Assembly (NCBI GenBank): GCA_000787465.1
Contig: JSYX01000326.1
Span: 1-18,929 of the forward strand
Length of the DNA stretch: 18,929 bases
DNA from: Thermomucor indicae-seudaticae
Lineage: Eukaryota > Mucoromycota > Mucoromycetes > Mucorales > Lichtheimiaceae
Reading direction: 5' to 3'
In this document: in pieces, positions 9,481 to 18,561 of the stretch
How the letters are laid out: every line of letters starts with the position of its first letter
How positions within the stretch are numbered: the first letter of the stretch is position 1
Made by a program: the position numbers and the translations under genes
Notes under the pieces: model-generated
Seen by the model: the letters and a program-made list of their open reading frames with translations, nothing else
What the model was told of the DNA's origin: nothing
Database searches by the model: none

Positions 9481-10849
9481 TTAGATGCCTCCACGCACCA
9501 TCAAAGCGTCAATAACAGCGAGGATAGTCCATTTTCGGTTTTCTGCTTCTGGAAAGACGAGTGATCGTTCAGAATAAAAGACCTAGGACAACCGCAATAT
9601 TAGCCTAGTGCCAAAAACGAAAGAGCAACTTCCGGCAGCAGAGTCATTCATTACCTCGTCATCGACTTCTTCTTGCTTGCGTGGTAAACAGTGCATGAAG
9701 AACCAGTCGGGCTTAGCACCGCCTCGCTTGGCCAGATCCATGGTGACTTGGTAGCCAGCAAAGTCTTTAAGGCGCTTTGCCTTTTCCTCTTCTTGACCCA
9801 TACTGACCCTGGTATCCTGTTCTTTTAGCCAACGATTTTGTTACTTTTCGCTTTTGCTAAAGAACTTGCCATGTGTCGGTAACAATGATATCAGCATCCT
9901 TGACGGCCTCTTCTGGTTTATGAGTAAAGGTCACAGTAGCACCCGTCTTTTGAGCATCCGCGTGGGCAATAGCCACCACGTCTTCATCACAGTTGTATCC
10001 TGGAGGACATGCTGCAGCAACACTGATGCCCACTTTCGGGAAAGCCACCAAGATTTCTTGCAGGATATTGTTGGCATCGCCCACCCAGGCAACTTTGAGA
10101 CCAGGCAGGGTCTCCCGCGGGTGTTGCGTGTGAGCGGTGTATCGGTCGCCCGCGTTGTTCGTCTGGCGGTTATGAATATGTTCGTGAATCGTCATTAAAT
10201 CAGCCAAGATTTGCGTAGGGTGGTATTTGGCAGACAAGGCGTTAATAACAGGTACCCGGGATTCCTTGGCGAGCAACTAAAGAAAGCAAGGACAGATCCT
10301 GTTCAGCACACACCCTTCCTCCTTCTCTTTAACGAGTTGTACCTCAATTTCCTCGTGACCGTTCACACGCGCCATAATACCGTCTACCATGGAACTCACA
10401 ACTCGCGCGGTGTCCAGCAATGATTCGTTTATACCGAGTTGAATGTCCTGGGAACCGAGGAACATGGCATGACCACCTATAAAAGAAAACGGTCTGTATA
10501 AATAGGCCTTGTTCCATAAAACGAATGAGGCAGGTGTTCTTTTATAGTTACCAAGGTATGCAGTGGCAGTCTCTGTCGCTACACGCGTCCGCGTTGACCG
10601 TTTAGAAAATATCAAGGCCAGCGTTTTACCGGCTAAGGGTCGTTCAGTACGGGTCTGAGGGTATTTGTATTTTGCTTCTACTTTGAACAGAATGGCGCGA
10701 TAAACCAAGTCCAAAAGTTGCTCTGCCGAGTAGTCGGCTGTTGTCAAAAAGTGTGGAGGCTTAGGAACTTCGGTGGAGAAACCTTGGTGTTGGGACATGA
10801 GGTAACGAAAACAAAGAAGATGAGAGCGAACAGCAAGTTTCAGAAGCAT
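9481..10849 (-). CDS. ARG3: Ornithine carbamoyltransferase, mitochondrial
   Basis: Makes citrulline from ornithine and carbamoyl phosphate in arginine biosynthesis. Five exons (minus): 10849-10552, 10476-10343, 10276-9870, 9808-9655 and 9582-9481, totalling 1095 nt or 364 residues, normal for the family. The carbamoyl-phosphate site is SKRSTRTR with STRTR at residues 85-89; the GGHAMFLG segment follows; the ornithine-binding loop TDTWVSMGQEE is near 277-287; the catalytic HCLPR is at 319-323. The first 20 or so residues ([12 protein letters not shown], Arg/Lys-bearing, no acids) look like a mitochondrial targeting sequence, suggesting a mitochondrial enzyme as in Neurospora and Aspergillus rather than the cytosolic form of budding yeast. 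Intron 4 (9809-9869) must use a GC donor (GCAAGT) to give TDTWVSMGQ. A Gcn4-type TGACTCA lies 78 bp upstream of the ATG, which fits general amino-acid control. ARG3 is the yeast name; argB is the Aspergillus one. Confidence 0.97.
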
Positions 10850-10926
10850 CTTTTGTATGGTTTTATTTTTTTTCCCTATCTTTTTTTTTGCGCGGAGTCA
10901 ATTCGACATGGGGAAATGCAAGCCGA

Positions 10927-10933
10927 TGACTCA
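10927..10933. promoter_or_regulatory. Gcn4/CPC1-type site upstream of the OTC gene
   Basis: TGACTCA, the exact palindromic consensus bound by the bZIP regulators Gcn4, CPC1 and CpcA, lies 78 bp upstream of the OTC start codon. Arginine biosynthesis genes are classic targets of this general amino-acid control system in fungi. The position and gene identity together make function likely, although one 7-mer alone is not proof. Confidence 0.6.
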
Positions 10934-10981
10934 CGGTTGACCCAAAATGATGGATGATATATGGACTGTCCTACTCACTTT

Positions 10982-10988
10982 TGACTCC
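10982..10988. promoter_or_regulatory. Second Gcn4-like half site (TGACTCC)
   Basis: TGACTCC matches six of seven positions of the Gcn4/CPC1 consensus and lies 49 bp farther upstream of the OTC start than the perfect TGACTCA. It may act together with that site or be chance. Confidence 0.35.
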
Positions 10989-12273
10989 TTCATTATAGTT
11001 CCAGTTTACATATCCACCAGGATACGTATTTGATTTATCATTCCTTTTAGCCATGGAATAGTAAGACGTACCGGTAACCCGACTTCGGGGATCTTTACAG
11101 AAACCTTTTTCGGGTAGCACAAGATCTTTTCGGTGGCAAAATGATAAGGGACAAGATCGTCCCGCTCTAGCTGTATGCGATGATTGACGAATTGAATAAC
11201 GGTCACTCGATCAGAACTGATGGCTTCCGGCTTTTCGCTTGAATTTGTTTAAATACAATGCAGCAGCGGAATCAACACGTCGGAAACATGTATTTGTATT
11301 CTGCTTGAGATGACAACTACGTCAATGAATCAAGTACGCCACTTGCTAAATTAAGTAAAGTGGAGCAGATGTCCTTTTCGCGACCGATCTGTGGTTCAAA
11401 GTGCTCATCATTACACTGGTTGATATGCACTATGGAAAGCTTTCTTTTCTAGCATGTATATCCTTGGCTCTGCTCTTTGTGCGAAGTGGTACATGTAAGA
11501 AACAAACAGTTGCTTGTCATATATATCCGCACGTTTCGTTCGTATGACGAGACCTTTTGGCTATGCAACATTTGAAAGCTTCTTGCTTGAGCCTACAAAC
11601 AGGAAGGTTACGTTATAAAACTACATTCTCCAGGCTGGAGTATTGCTTGCAAATGCCCATAATAGCGGGAAGTTGAATGATGTCATGCCATTTGAAGAAG
11701 GCCATAAATAGCCAATTCCTCGGGCAAGCTGTGCTTTGGCGACAGACGTTTTAGAACACGGCACGATGACAAAGACCTAACCGTCAGATTGGATCTCTGG
11801 AGTAATTCAGATGTCGCTCGCCCCAGGTCAAGCGTTCTGTTACTGATGGTTAACGCGAAAACGATATAATATAGCGCCGCATGCTTGTTTGCTCCCACCT
11901 AACTGCATCATGCAAAAGAGCACGATTGAATGGGGCTCCTGAACGTGACAAGATTTTCAGCGGGTATTTCAGGGTCCTGCCTTTTTTTGCGGTGAGACTG
12001 ATAGTATTCTATTGAGCTTGCCGACAAAGCGTCTTGTGAACATGGCCCTGCGATTGACCTGCAGGTCAGGAACAAAAGACCGGTGTCGTTGATGCATTTG
12101 ATAGCAAAATTTTCAAGTCTGCTATGCGTTAAAAGCAGCAAATCATCAAGGTCATGCTGCGTATATATGCAGCCGGTTTCATAGCGTTAGACGATGATGA
12201 CATTAACCGTCCCCAGAAGGAGTCTTCCAGGTACATAGAAGGTATTCATGGTTGCACAAGGATCATGCAAACT
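10989..12273. other. Gap between the OTC and FG-GAP genes; one weak ORF
   Basis: About 1.3 kb without a gene I can support. The best open frame is minus strand 11006-11206, whose product includes RDDLVPYHFATEKILCYPKK and VSVKIPEVGLP with a GTACGT donor-like sequence just after it. The composition looks protein-like, so it could be an isolated exon or a gene relic, but I recognise no family. Frames at 11683-11898 and 11908-12141 (minus) and 12154-12321 (plus) show nothing conserved. A near-palindrome with GCTGC/GCAGC arms around TATATA lies at about 12155-12172. Confidence 0.4.
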
Positions 12274-13701
12274 TCACACTTTTATCAGATTCCATCGGTA
12301 TACTTCAACCGTCTGGTCTAAAAGACTAACAATAAGCTCATCTTGGCCGTCAGCATTCACATCGCCCATGGTAATGTTATTTGGCCAGTCCGATGTTTCG
12401 ATCTGTGTCATCAGCTGAAAAGAGAAAGAAACGCGTGCATTGGATGACGAACGTTAAAAGAACGATCTCGATTCCTTACCTTGCCATCGTGATATACCCA
12501 GACACAGTTTTCGTGTCCTGCGCAGATGACCAAATCCGGATCGCTCTTTGACAGCTGCTTGGATCGACCGGCAATTATTTTGGAAAGATGAACGCCAACT
12601 TTAAACCACTGATGTATCTTTTTCCAAGACGCATTCAGTTTACACAGTGTCTCTTTTCTTGTACCAGTATACAAACCTCATAATTGATCATGATATACAC
12701 CCATCCATCCTGGCCAGCGAATACGACTTGTCTCTCCTTGTTTGCTTTCTCGTGTTCTTTCCGAGGTCTCCGAGATTCAGGTGATGTCGCAAATTGTCGT
12801 GCTCCTGCAGCACTCAGGAAGCTGCCTGCTGCCATCTTGCTTGGTGAATGGCGCTAAGATTCTCCCACCACTGATATTGTGTCTAACCAAAACTTACAGA
12901 TTCCACGACTGTGGGTATCCGAAGAGACATTGTATGTTGCCCGGAATGTATAAAATGGATAAAGGGAGAACCGTTACAGACCAACAAGGTCGCTACATTG
13001 CATCCGAATCGGTCGGCCAACGGTGTGGATAGCAAGCATCGGATGTGATTAGATCTGCGCTTCTTTAGCGATTGCGCCTACGTTATGTACCCTGTTTTCT
13101 AGTAACCACTATAATTCGCCTTGGTAAGATAGACCTTACTAGTGTCATGGCATTTGGTATTGCTGTCAGATCGGTAATTCCCAGCTTCCAGAGGATATCA
13201 TGCGGATGAAAACTCGTCACTGTGCCATTCATGCCGCCTGCTATGATCTCATAGCCGTTCAAAGCATCCTTGTGTATATCAATTTGCGTCACTGCCGTCC
13301 CCATGTCTTGTTTGCTAAGAATCTGTTGACGAGAGAACATGGTGACAATGCCGTCCGAATCGCCAACTACAAGGTCCAACGCGCCCTGTCCTGTCAAGTC
13401 GCGAAGGCTGAGGGCTTGGACAGCTCCACCTTTGGTCTCCAGGAGGACCTCAACAGGCTATATAATATTTATGCTCTCATCAATACTCACATATCCATGA
13501 TATTTGTTTTCATTGATTTACTTTTGTCTGATTCACGATGAAGACGCGCCCAGCTGTGCTACCAATGAGAATGTCGTTTTCTTCGCTCAGTTCCTCCAGG
13601 AAAGGTTTGCCAACAAGCAGGCAGTTTATTGGAATGTCCAATCTACGAGACCAAAGCTTTTCATATTCAAATCGCCAAGCTTCTTGTCCCGCGTCGCTCA
13701 T
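12274..13701 (-). CDS. FG-GAP/beta-propeller repeat protein, 6 exons
   Basis: Predicted soluble beta-propeller of 369 residues built from FG-GAP/VCBS-like blades. Exons (minus): 13701-13522, 13457-13140, 13062-12898, 12853-12677, 12608-12480 and 12414-12274, totalling 1110 nt; all five introns are phase 0 and 44-77 bp. Repeated blade motifs are seen: DILIGSTAGRVFIVNQ, then DLTGQGALDLVVGDSDG, EIIAGGMNGTVTSF, VVFAGQDGWVYIM, DLVICAGHENCVWVYHDGK, and at the end GDVNADGQDELIVSLLDQ plus TVEVYRW. There is no signal peptide or membrane helix. The last blade resembles the DIDGDG...ELVVGYTDRVVRAFRW part of human ITFG2, a subunit of the KICSTOR complex acting on TORC1, but the rest is not close enough to name it. 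The start is the first ATG in the frame; an upstream ATG at about 13820 (MANVPKKPDGG) could be a further exon but fits no clean splice phase. The exon 2/3 join is the least certain. Confidence 0.8.
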
Positions 13702-14055
13702 TGAAGATGAAATGACAGGAAGCACTTGGTCGTTTCACAAGATCGCTTCGGGGTGGTCAACCTCAGAAAAAACAATTACCCATCGTTTCCCGCCATCGGG
13801 TTTTTTCGGTACATTTGCCATCCTGAGCTCTATGATACGCAGTATCTCCCGAAACCCCTTCCTTCCTTACTATGCAATGCTGATCGTGTTAAGGATAGAT
13901 GTTTGTCCTTTTCTCTCTTTGCCATTGTCCCGAAGTTTCCGAGTTGACAGCTTTCAAAAACATGCAAACTCAGCTTTCATTTTTTTTATTGTGTGCTGGA
14001 CGTGTTACCGGGGTTACACCTCTTCTACTCTCTTATCTCTTTCTTGCGTTAAATC
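13702..14055. promoter_or_regulatory. Divergent promoter region between FG-GAP and ACOT9-like genes
   Basis: The 354 bp between two divergent starts must serve both genes unless the minus-strand gene extends to the ATG near 13820. It contains pyrimidine-rich stretches on the plus strand just before the ACOT9 start (13970-14050), common upstream of fungal start codons. I see no clear TATA box. Confidence 0.5.
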
Positions 14056-15761
14056 ATGATTCGCACTAGTCAGCGACTCTTCCGTCTACAACCACGTCGA
14101 TGGCCTGTCCGGCCGTTTGGCAACATATATCGATCATTGTCATGCACGCCCAAGGAAGCAGACCAGTCGACACCCATGTGTAAGTCTTTCTCCTTTATAG
14201 TTTCCTTTCGCGCAAAGGCTGAGATGCGCGCTATAGCTGTCAGAGACAAGGTTTACACTGTTCGACCGAAGCGCTTTTGGATGGACAAGATTTTGGAACA
14301 CGAAATCCAAAAGCCTATCAGACCTGAGCAATCGACAAAAGAAAGAAAACTCATCGAAAAGAAGGTCCGTTGTCTGTGCGCGCCACCAGTAAAGACAGCA
14401 CAAGCTCACTTCTCCAATGGCATTCCATATTTAGATGTCTGACAGTTACATGGTGGAATACCTGCCCTTCAAGTCATCCCCAGCCTTACTTGACGAATAT
14501 ATCTTCGTCGACGGTCGCATTCGCACAGGCAAGCTGTTGGAAGGTACCGATGCGATAAAGCTCTGATCTTTTTGCTTTCAGGCTTTTTCACTGACGATAT
14601 ATCGCAGATATTGATGCCATGGCCGGCGCTATTGCGTATAAACATATCGACAACGGCGATCCCGATGCTCCCCCTGTGACAATCGTTACTGCTTGCGTCG
14701 ATCGATTGGATTTGCTGCTTCCCAAGGCGGTCGAAGATTACAAACTTGTTGGCCATGTCACGTACGTGGGAACAAGCTCCATGGAAGGTAAAGAAAAGAA
14801 AGAAGGAGACGATCCTTGCACGAGAGGCTAGTGCTCACAAGAGATGTTCAAAGTATTCATCAAGGCAGAAATTGTTCCCGAGGGTCTTGGCCAAAAGGAA
14901 CGTTCAGAACCAGTATCCACAGACCAAGTAGAAGAGTTGGGCACACTGGGACCTCATACGGTACTGGCAACACGGTTCACCATGGTCGCCATTGATTCAG
15001 TGACCGGTAAATCGGTCAGGGTGAATCCCCTCATTACCACATCTCCAGCCGAAGAGCGTCTGTTTGAGCTCGCCAAAGCCAACAAGGCGCGCAAAAAGAG
15101 CGCTTCTGAAACGGCCTTGAGTCGCTATCCGCCCACGCCCGAGGAGCGCTTGGCGATCCACGACATTTACCTCGAGTATTCACGGTACAAGGGCGGCGTT
15201 GACGATCCGTACACCAGCGGCATCTCTGCTGAAGACAAGATTGCATTACCCGAACACATGATTTGGATGGAGGACACTCGGATCGAAAGCAATTACCTGA
15301 TGCAGCCCCAAGATCGTAACATACACAACAACATTTTCGGAGGCTACTTGATGCGCCGTGCTTACGAACTGGCCTACGCAGACGCCATCCTCTACCTGAA
15401 ATCGCGTTCGGCCATGCTTCTGGCAATGGACGAGGTCATCTTTCGGAAACCGGTGCATGTCGGGACCCTTTTAAAGCTCAAGAGCGAAATCATTTATGCA
15501 GAAGGCCATCCCCACCGGTCATTCCAAGTGCGCGTCGTCGCAGAAGTCGTGGACATTGAAAAGTCCAAGAGTGAAACGACAAACGTGTTTTACTTTACCA
15601 TGTCAGCTATGGATGACCATGTTCGCAGCAGGCGGATATTGCCGAAGACTTATGCGGAAACGATGCTATGGCTTGAAGGAAAACGTAGACGCTTGCAGGG
15701 GGTCAGAGCCCGTCATTTGCTTCTTGAAGAACTTGGTCAATCCACTTCTAAAAAAGAATAA
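14056..15761 (+). CDS. ACOT9: ACOT9-like mitochondrial acyl-CoA thioesterase (double hotdog)
   Basis: Hydrolyses acyl-CoA to free acid and CoA, probably in mitochondria. Exons: 14056-14179, 14237-14364, 14435-14543, 14608-14787 and 14854-15761, totalling 1449 nt or 482 residues. The N-terminus (MIRTSQRLFRLQPRRWPVRP) is rich in Arg with no acidic residue, typical of a mitochondrial presequence. The first hotdog domain begins near SDSYMVEYLPF (residue 85) and includes GRIRTGKLLEDIDAMAGAIAY; the second includes DTRIESNYLMQPQDRNIH, NNIFGGYLMRRAYELAYADA (about residue 335) and DEVIFRKPVHVGTLL. The FGGYLMRRAYELA helix is the usual hotdog thioesterase signature, and the two-domain order matches animal ACOT9 and its fungal relatives. 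Intron 1 is 57 bp, a multiple of three with no stop, so a retained form would stay in frame. The substrate range cannot be told from sequence. Confidence 0.9.
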
Positions 15762-16183
15762 GTTTCCGCTTTGCCTATAGAACATTTCTTGCATTCTATA
15801 TCATACTTCGATTTTATTGTTCATGAAGGCTAAGCTCCACTCCGTTCACTTTTCATGTTCTCGGGACTTTAGGCATGACGCCGTAGTAGATTTTTTGCAC
15901 TTTGAGACGTTGTGATATTGGAACCATCGACACATCAGAAAATATACAAGTGATTCAAATGAGACTCGACCAAAACGTCGAAACGGAGTCCTTTTTTATT
16001 AGATTAGCGGTTGCTGGCTGTTTAAACGGATTCTGCCTTGCACGGAGAAGGAAGGTCACGCACAAAAGTTGTCTGTTTCATCATGAAGTAGTCGTGAATA
16101 CGACGGATGTTCGATCGATTTTTCATTCCATGTTAACAAGTTAAGGTATGTTGCCGTCTTATTCGGCGACGTAATTTACTCTG
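15762..16183. other. Region 3' of both ACOT9-like and Fanzor genes
   Basis: About 420 bp between the convergent ends of the thioesterase and the Fanzor gene. It has no supported ORF. For TnpB and Fanzor the guide (omega) RNA is usually made from the 3' end of the nuclease gene and the DNA just beyond it, so this is the natural place to look for one. I could not identify a structured RNA or an element end by eye. Confidence 0.4.
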
Positions 16184-17726
16184 TTAAATGCGATGGGGCG
16201 TTTCGTTTTGATTCCGGGACATATAGAGGAAAACCGTATGGATGTTGATTGCAGCCATGACGTCTCTGTTCCATACCGTGCTGGATTTTTTGCATATGAG
16301 CACAGCATGTATTTTGTTACCATGGGCTCGTCCTTCGTCACTATCTTCTCGAGCGTGCTCCAGCTCCCGCACTTCGCACTTTGGGCATACATTTGAAGCG
16401 AAATATTCATTGACAAAGACAATTTCAGACTAAAAACAGACCGTATGAGAAGACCACGTATTTGACCCTAATTTATAGAGGACTTACGTTGTGCTTGGCG
16501 GCCTCTCGCAGTAGACACTTTTTGACAGCATTACACGGTCCCGCCCTTTTACCTCTCAAACTACTTGCGAAGGATGCGTTCCCGTAAGCTATGGTTTTTG
16601 CTTTCGATTGTTCTCCTGGTTGATCAGCTGGCGACAGCGGACACCAGTGTTGCTTCAGAGTATGGGCATTTCCGTTTTGCTTCTCGGCGCGTTCAGGACT
16701 GTACTTTTTGCTATCTCCCAGGATGCACTTCACAACCTGATCGCGTCCTTTTTGCTTGTTGATGTATGTTTTAAATTTCAGCCGATTGAACCTTCGGTGG
16801 CAAAGTAAAAAGAAAAGACCGGTGAATCGTATGCTCAAAAGACATACACACAGAATTCTACATACCTGAAGTCTTTGTCATAGAACGTTGTAATAACCTC
16901 GTAATTTTGAAATATGTAATTCATGGACCTGGTTAGAGTGTGTAAATTCGCGGTTTTCAGAGTCGGTATTCTGTCTATGACATCTTTTGCTTCAGGATCC
17001 CCCTGGAGATATTTTTGCCTTTGACGTGTGGCAAGATTATAGCCACATATATCGTAGTATTCATTATTGGAAACCCTTCGCACTCTGTGAGGATTTGTTA
17101 CGTCGCCATCTACGGCGACAAAGACATCCAATAAACCTGGATCAACCCCCCAAATCACAGCGTCTTGCAACTTGTCTTCTAGGTCGCTTGGCTGAAATGG
17201 CTCGGGCTTCTCATGCTCTTTCCTTTTGAATATAAACTCTACATCCACAGCATCAGTGCGCATCTCGTTTCTATACAAAGCAGCTTTAGTAGAAGGTTCT
17301 CGGTTTACACAAATAGAGGCGTACCAGAAATTGCAGCTTTCAGTCTCAAGGCTTTCGAATGTCTGATGACCAATTTTCTTCATATCGAAAAGGACGAAGT
17401 ACGCTTTCCGTAACTGTTCCCCTGACAGTACGTTGGAGTTGCTCTTCAATTGTGCTTCATGCAGCATTTGAGAGAAAGCCTGTGCATCAACATGGACGTG
17501 TCTGGCTTGAAAGGAATATGTGGGAAAGGATTGTAAACCGTCGTGCCCTCATTGGGTCTGTATACTTCAAATGCTGAAACGACTTTTCTTTGATTTGCTC
17601 GCTCGTATCTTCTGAGAATCGCGATAACTTACTAACTGTTAGCATGACTAAGTCGCAGAAGGTTGTCACGGTCAGGAGCTCTGGTGCGAGCGAAACCGCG
17701 CAGCAGACAATCCCCTCTTCATGCAT
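16184..17726 (-). CDS. Fanzor (eukaryotic TnpB-like RNA-guided endonuclease), probably decaying
   Basis: Transposon-associated relative of bacterial TnpB/Cas12, expected to cut DNA guided by an omega RNA. Clear exons (minus): one ending 16866 (open from 17467 or earlier), 16791-16488, and 16429-16184. RuvC-I is VIWGVDPGLLDVFVAVDGD with Asp at 17141-17143, followed by the family's SNNEYYDICGYN. RuvC-II is TIAYGNASFASSLRGKRAGP, then, after a 58-bp intron, IVFVNEYFAS with Glu at 16406-16408. RuvC-III is VWNRDVMAAINI with Asp at 16262-16264. The D-E-D triad is complete. The zinc ribbon has VCPKC, but the second pair reads CKKS where Cys-x-x-Cys is expected. Upstream, 17726-17633 and 17573-about 17506 join by a 59-bp GTAAGT intron and read TFEVYRPNEGTTVYNPFPHI, but in another frame: a one-base loss near 17504-17510 is needed to enter the RHVHVDAQAF frame. 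The true 5' end is unknown. Confidence 0.85.
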
Positions 17727-18027
17727 AAACCGTCAGAAATATGAAGCATTTGGTGGCAAGCCCCCGTTTTTCGCATCAGTTAAGTGCCCTGCCGGATTAC
17801 ACGCCTGATCAGAGAATTTCGCTCACGCAAGGAGAGAAGTAGTGGACGTGTGAGCTGTCCTAGCAACCGATGGTTATGGTATCCGCGGGACACGACTTCT
17901 GGGTTGGCGACTGCGTGCATGTAGGCTCCAATATCTCCCAGACATATAAGCCGATTTCTTTCTACATTGTGAATGATGCAAAAATGGCAAAAGCATATAT
18001 GATAGAGATCGCCGGGGATACCCATTA
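17727..18027. other. Region 5' of Fanzor up to the MITE
   Basis: About 300 bp between the earliest supported Fanzor exon and the MITE-like nest. A minus-strand frame at 18025-17780 includes RLICLGDIGAYMHAVANPEV and has a GTGAGC donor at 17826 whose phase matches a possible acceptor at 17717, so it could be an upstream Fanzor exon. That join is a guess: the intron would be 110 bp, longer than the usual size here. Confidence 0.3.
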
Positions 18028-18561
18028 GTGTTCCTCACGGGTCGGGTTACGGGTTTGTTAACGGGTTGGTCGATCAAGATCGTTTGCATTCGTCGATCGG
18101 ACAGAAATTACGAAGGAACAGTGTCAGACTTAGGGCTGCGAGTCGGTCGGGTCGGGTCGGGTCGGTATCGGTACAAAATGCCGGTATGAAGTCGGGTCGG
18201 GATGAAAAGTCATACCGACTTGGAGCCGGTAGAGATGTCAGTAGTAGTTCGGGTTGGTATCCCGACGTCGGTATTAGGTTGGATCGGGTCGGTATCGTAT
18301 CACGGAGCCCTACTTACAATCACGCAGATAGAAACCACGGATCTAAGATAGAGTTATAATATTGTCAGCTATGAGCTTTGTGATTGCGAACCAGAGTAAA
18401 TGTATATGCGTGAGACTTAACGGGTCGCTGCGCGTTACAGTAACGGGTTGGGTTGAAAGTTAGACGGGTTTGGCCGTGTCGGGTTTGGCCTCGACCCGTA
18501 CCCGTTCTTAACGGGTTGGGTACGGGTTGGTTCACGGGTTACCTGACCCAATAAGGAACAC
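18028..18561. mobile_element. MITE-like element with inverted ends and TA flanks
   Basis: A 534-bp stretch begins GTGTTCCTCACGGGTCGGGT and ends with a matching inverse (the reverse complement of the right end reads GTGTTCCTTATTGGGTCAGG). The terminal eight bases are identical, and about 20 of the outer 25 match with one gap. TA lies directly outside both ends (18026-18027 and 18562-18563), as expected of a Tc1/mariner-type target duplication. The inside is non-coding and dominated by CGGGTT, CGGGTC and ACGGGTTGG repeats on one strand, with CCCGTACCCG inverses near 18497-18506. No transposase is present, so it would be non-autonomous. Boundaries rest on hand alignment only. Confidence 0.6.
18133..18310. 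mobile_element. Second, nested MITE-like repeat
   Basis: Inside the larger element a 178-bp segment starts GGGCTGCGAG and ends CACGGAGCCC, an imperfect inverted pair (8 of 10), again with TA directly outside both ends (18131-18132 and 18311-18312). ACTT is also present just outside the right end and overlapping the left junction. The inside holds four tandem GGTCG-type units (18144-18164) and an AAGTCGG/CCGACTT inverted pair. It may be a nested insertion or internal structure of one element. Confidence 0.4.

Noticed and set aside
11132..11140. GGTGGCAAA, a perfect match to the Rpn4/PACE proteasome-gene element; another at 16797-16805
   Set aside because: The first lies beyond the OTC gene, more than 2 kb from RAD23, and the second lies at the acceptor of a Fanzor intron; neither is placed to control a proteasome-related gene.
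11683..12141. Minus-strand ORFs of 71 and 77 residues
   Set aside because: No recognisable domain, no splice sites joining them, and ordinary composition for random open frames.
12154..12321. Plus-strand 55-residue ORF with a DDDD run
   Set aside because: It overlaps the FG-GAP stop region antisense and shows no conserved motif.
15034..15426. Minus-strand ORF of 130 residues inside ACOT9
   Set aside because: Antisense shadow of the conserved thioesterase exon.
18066..18359. Plus-strand ORF of 97 residues
   Set aside because: It is a Ser/Arg/Gly-rich translation of the CGGGT repeats inside the MITE-like elements, not a gene.
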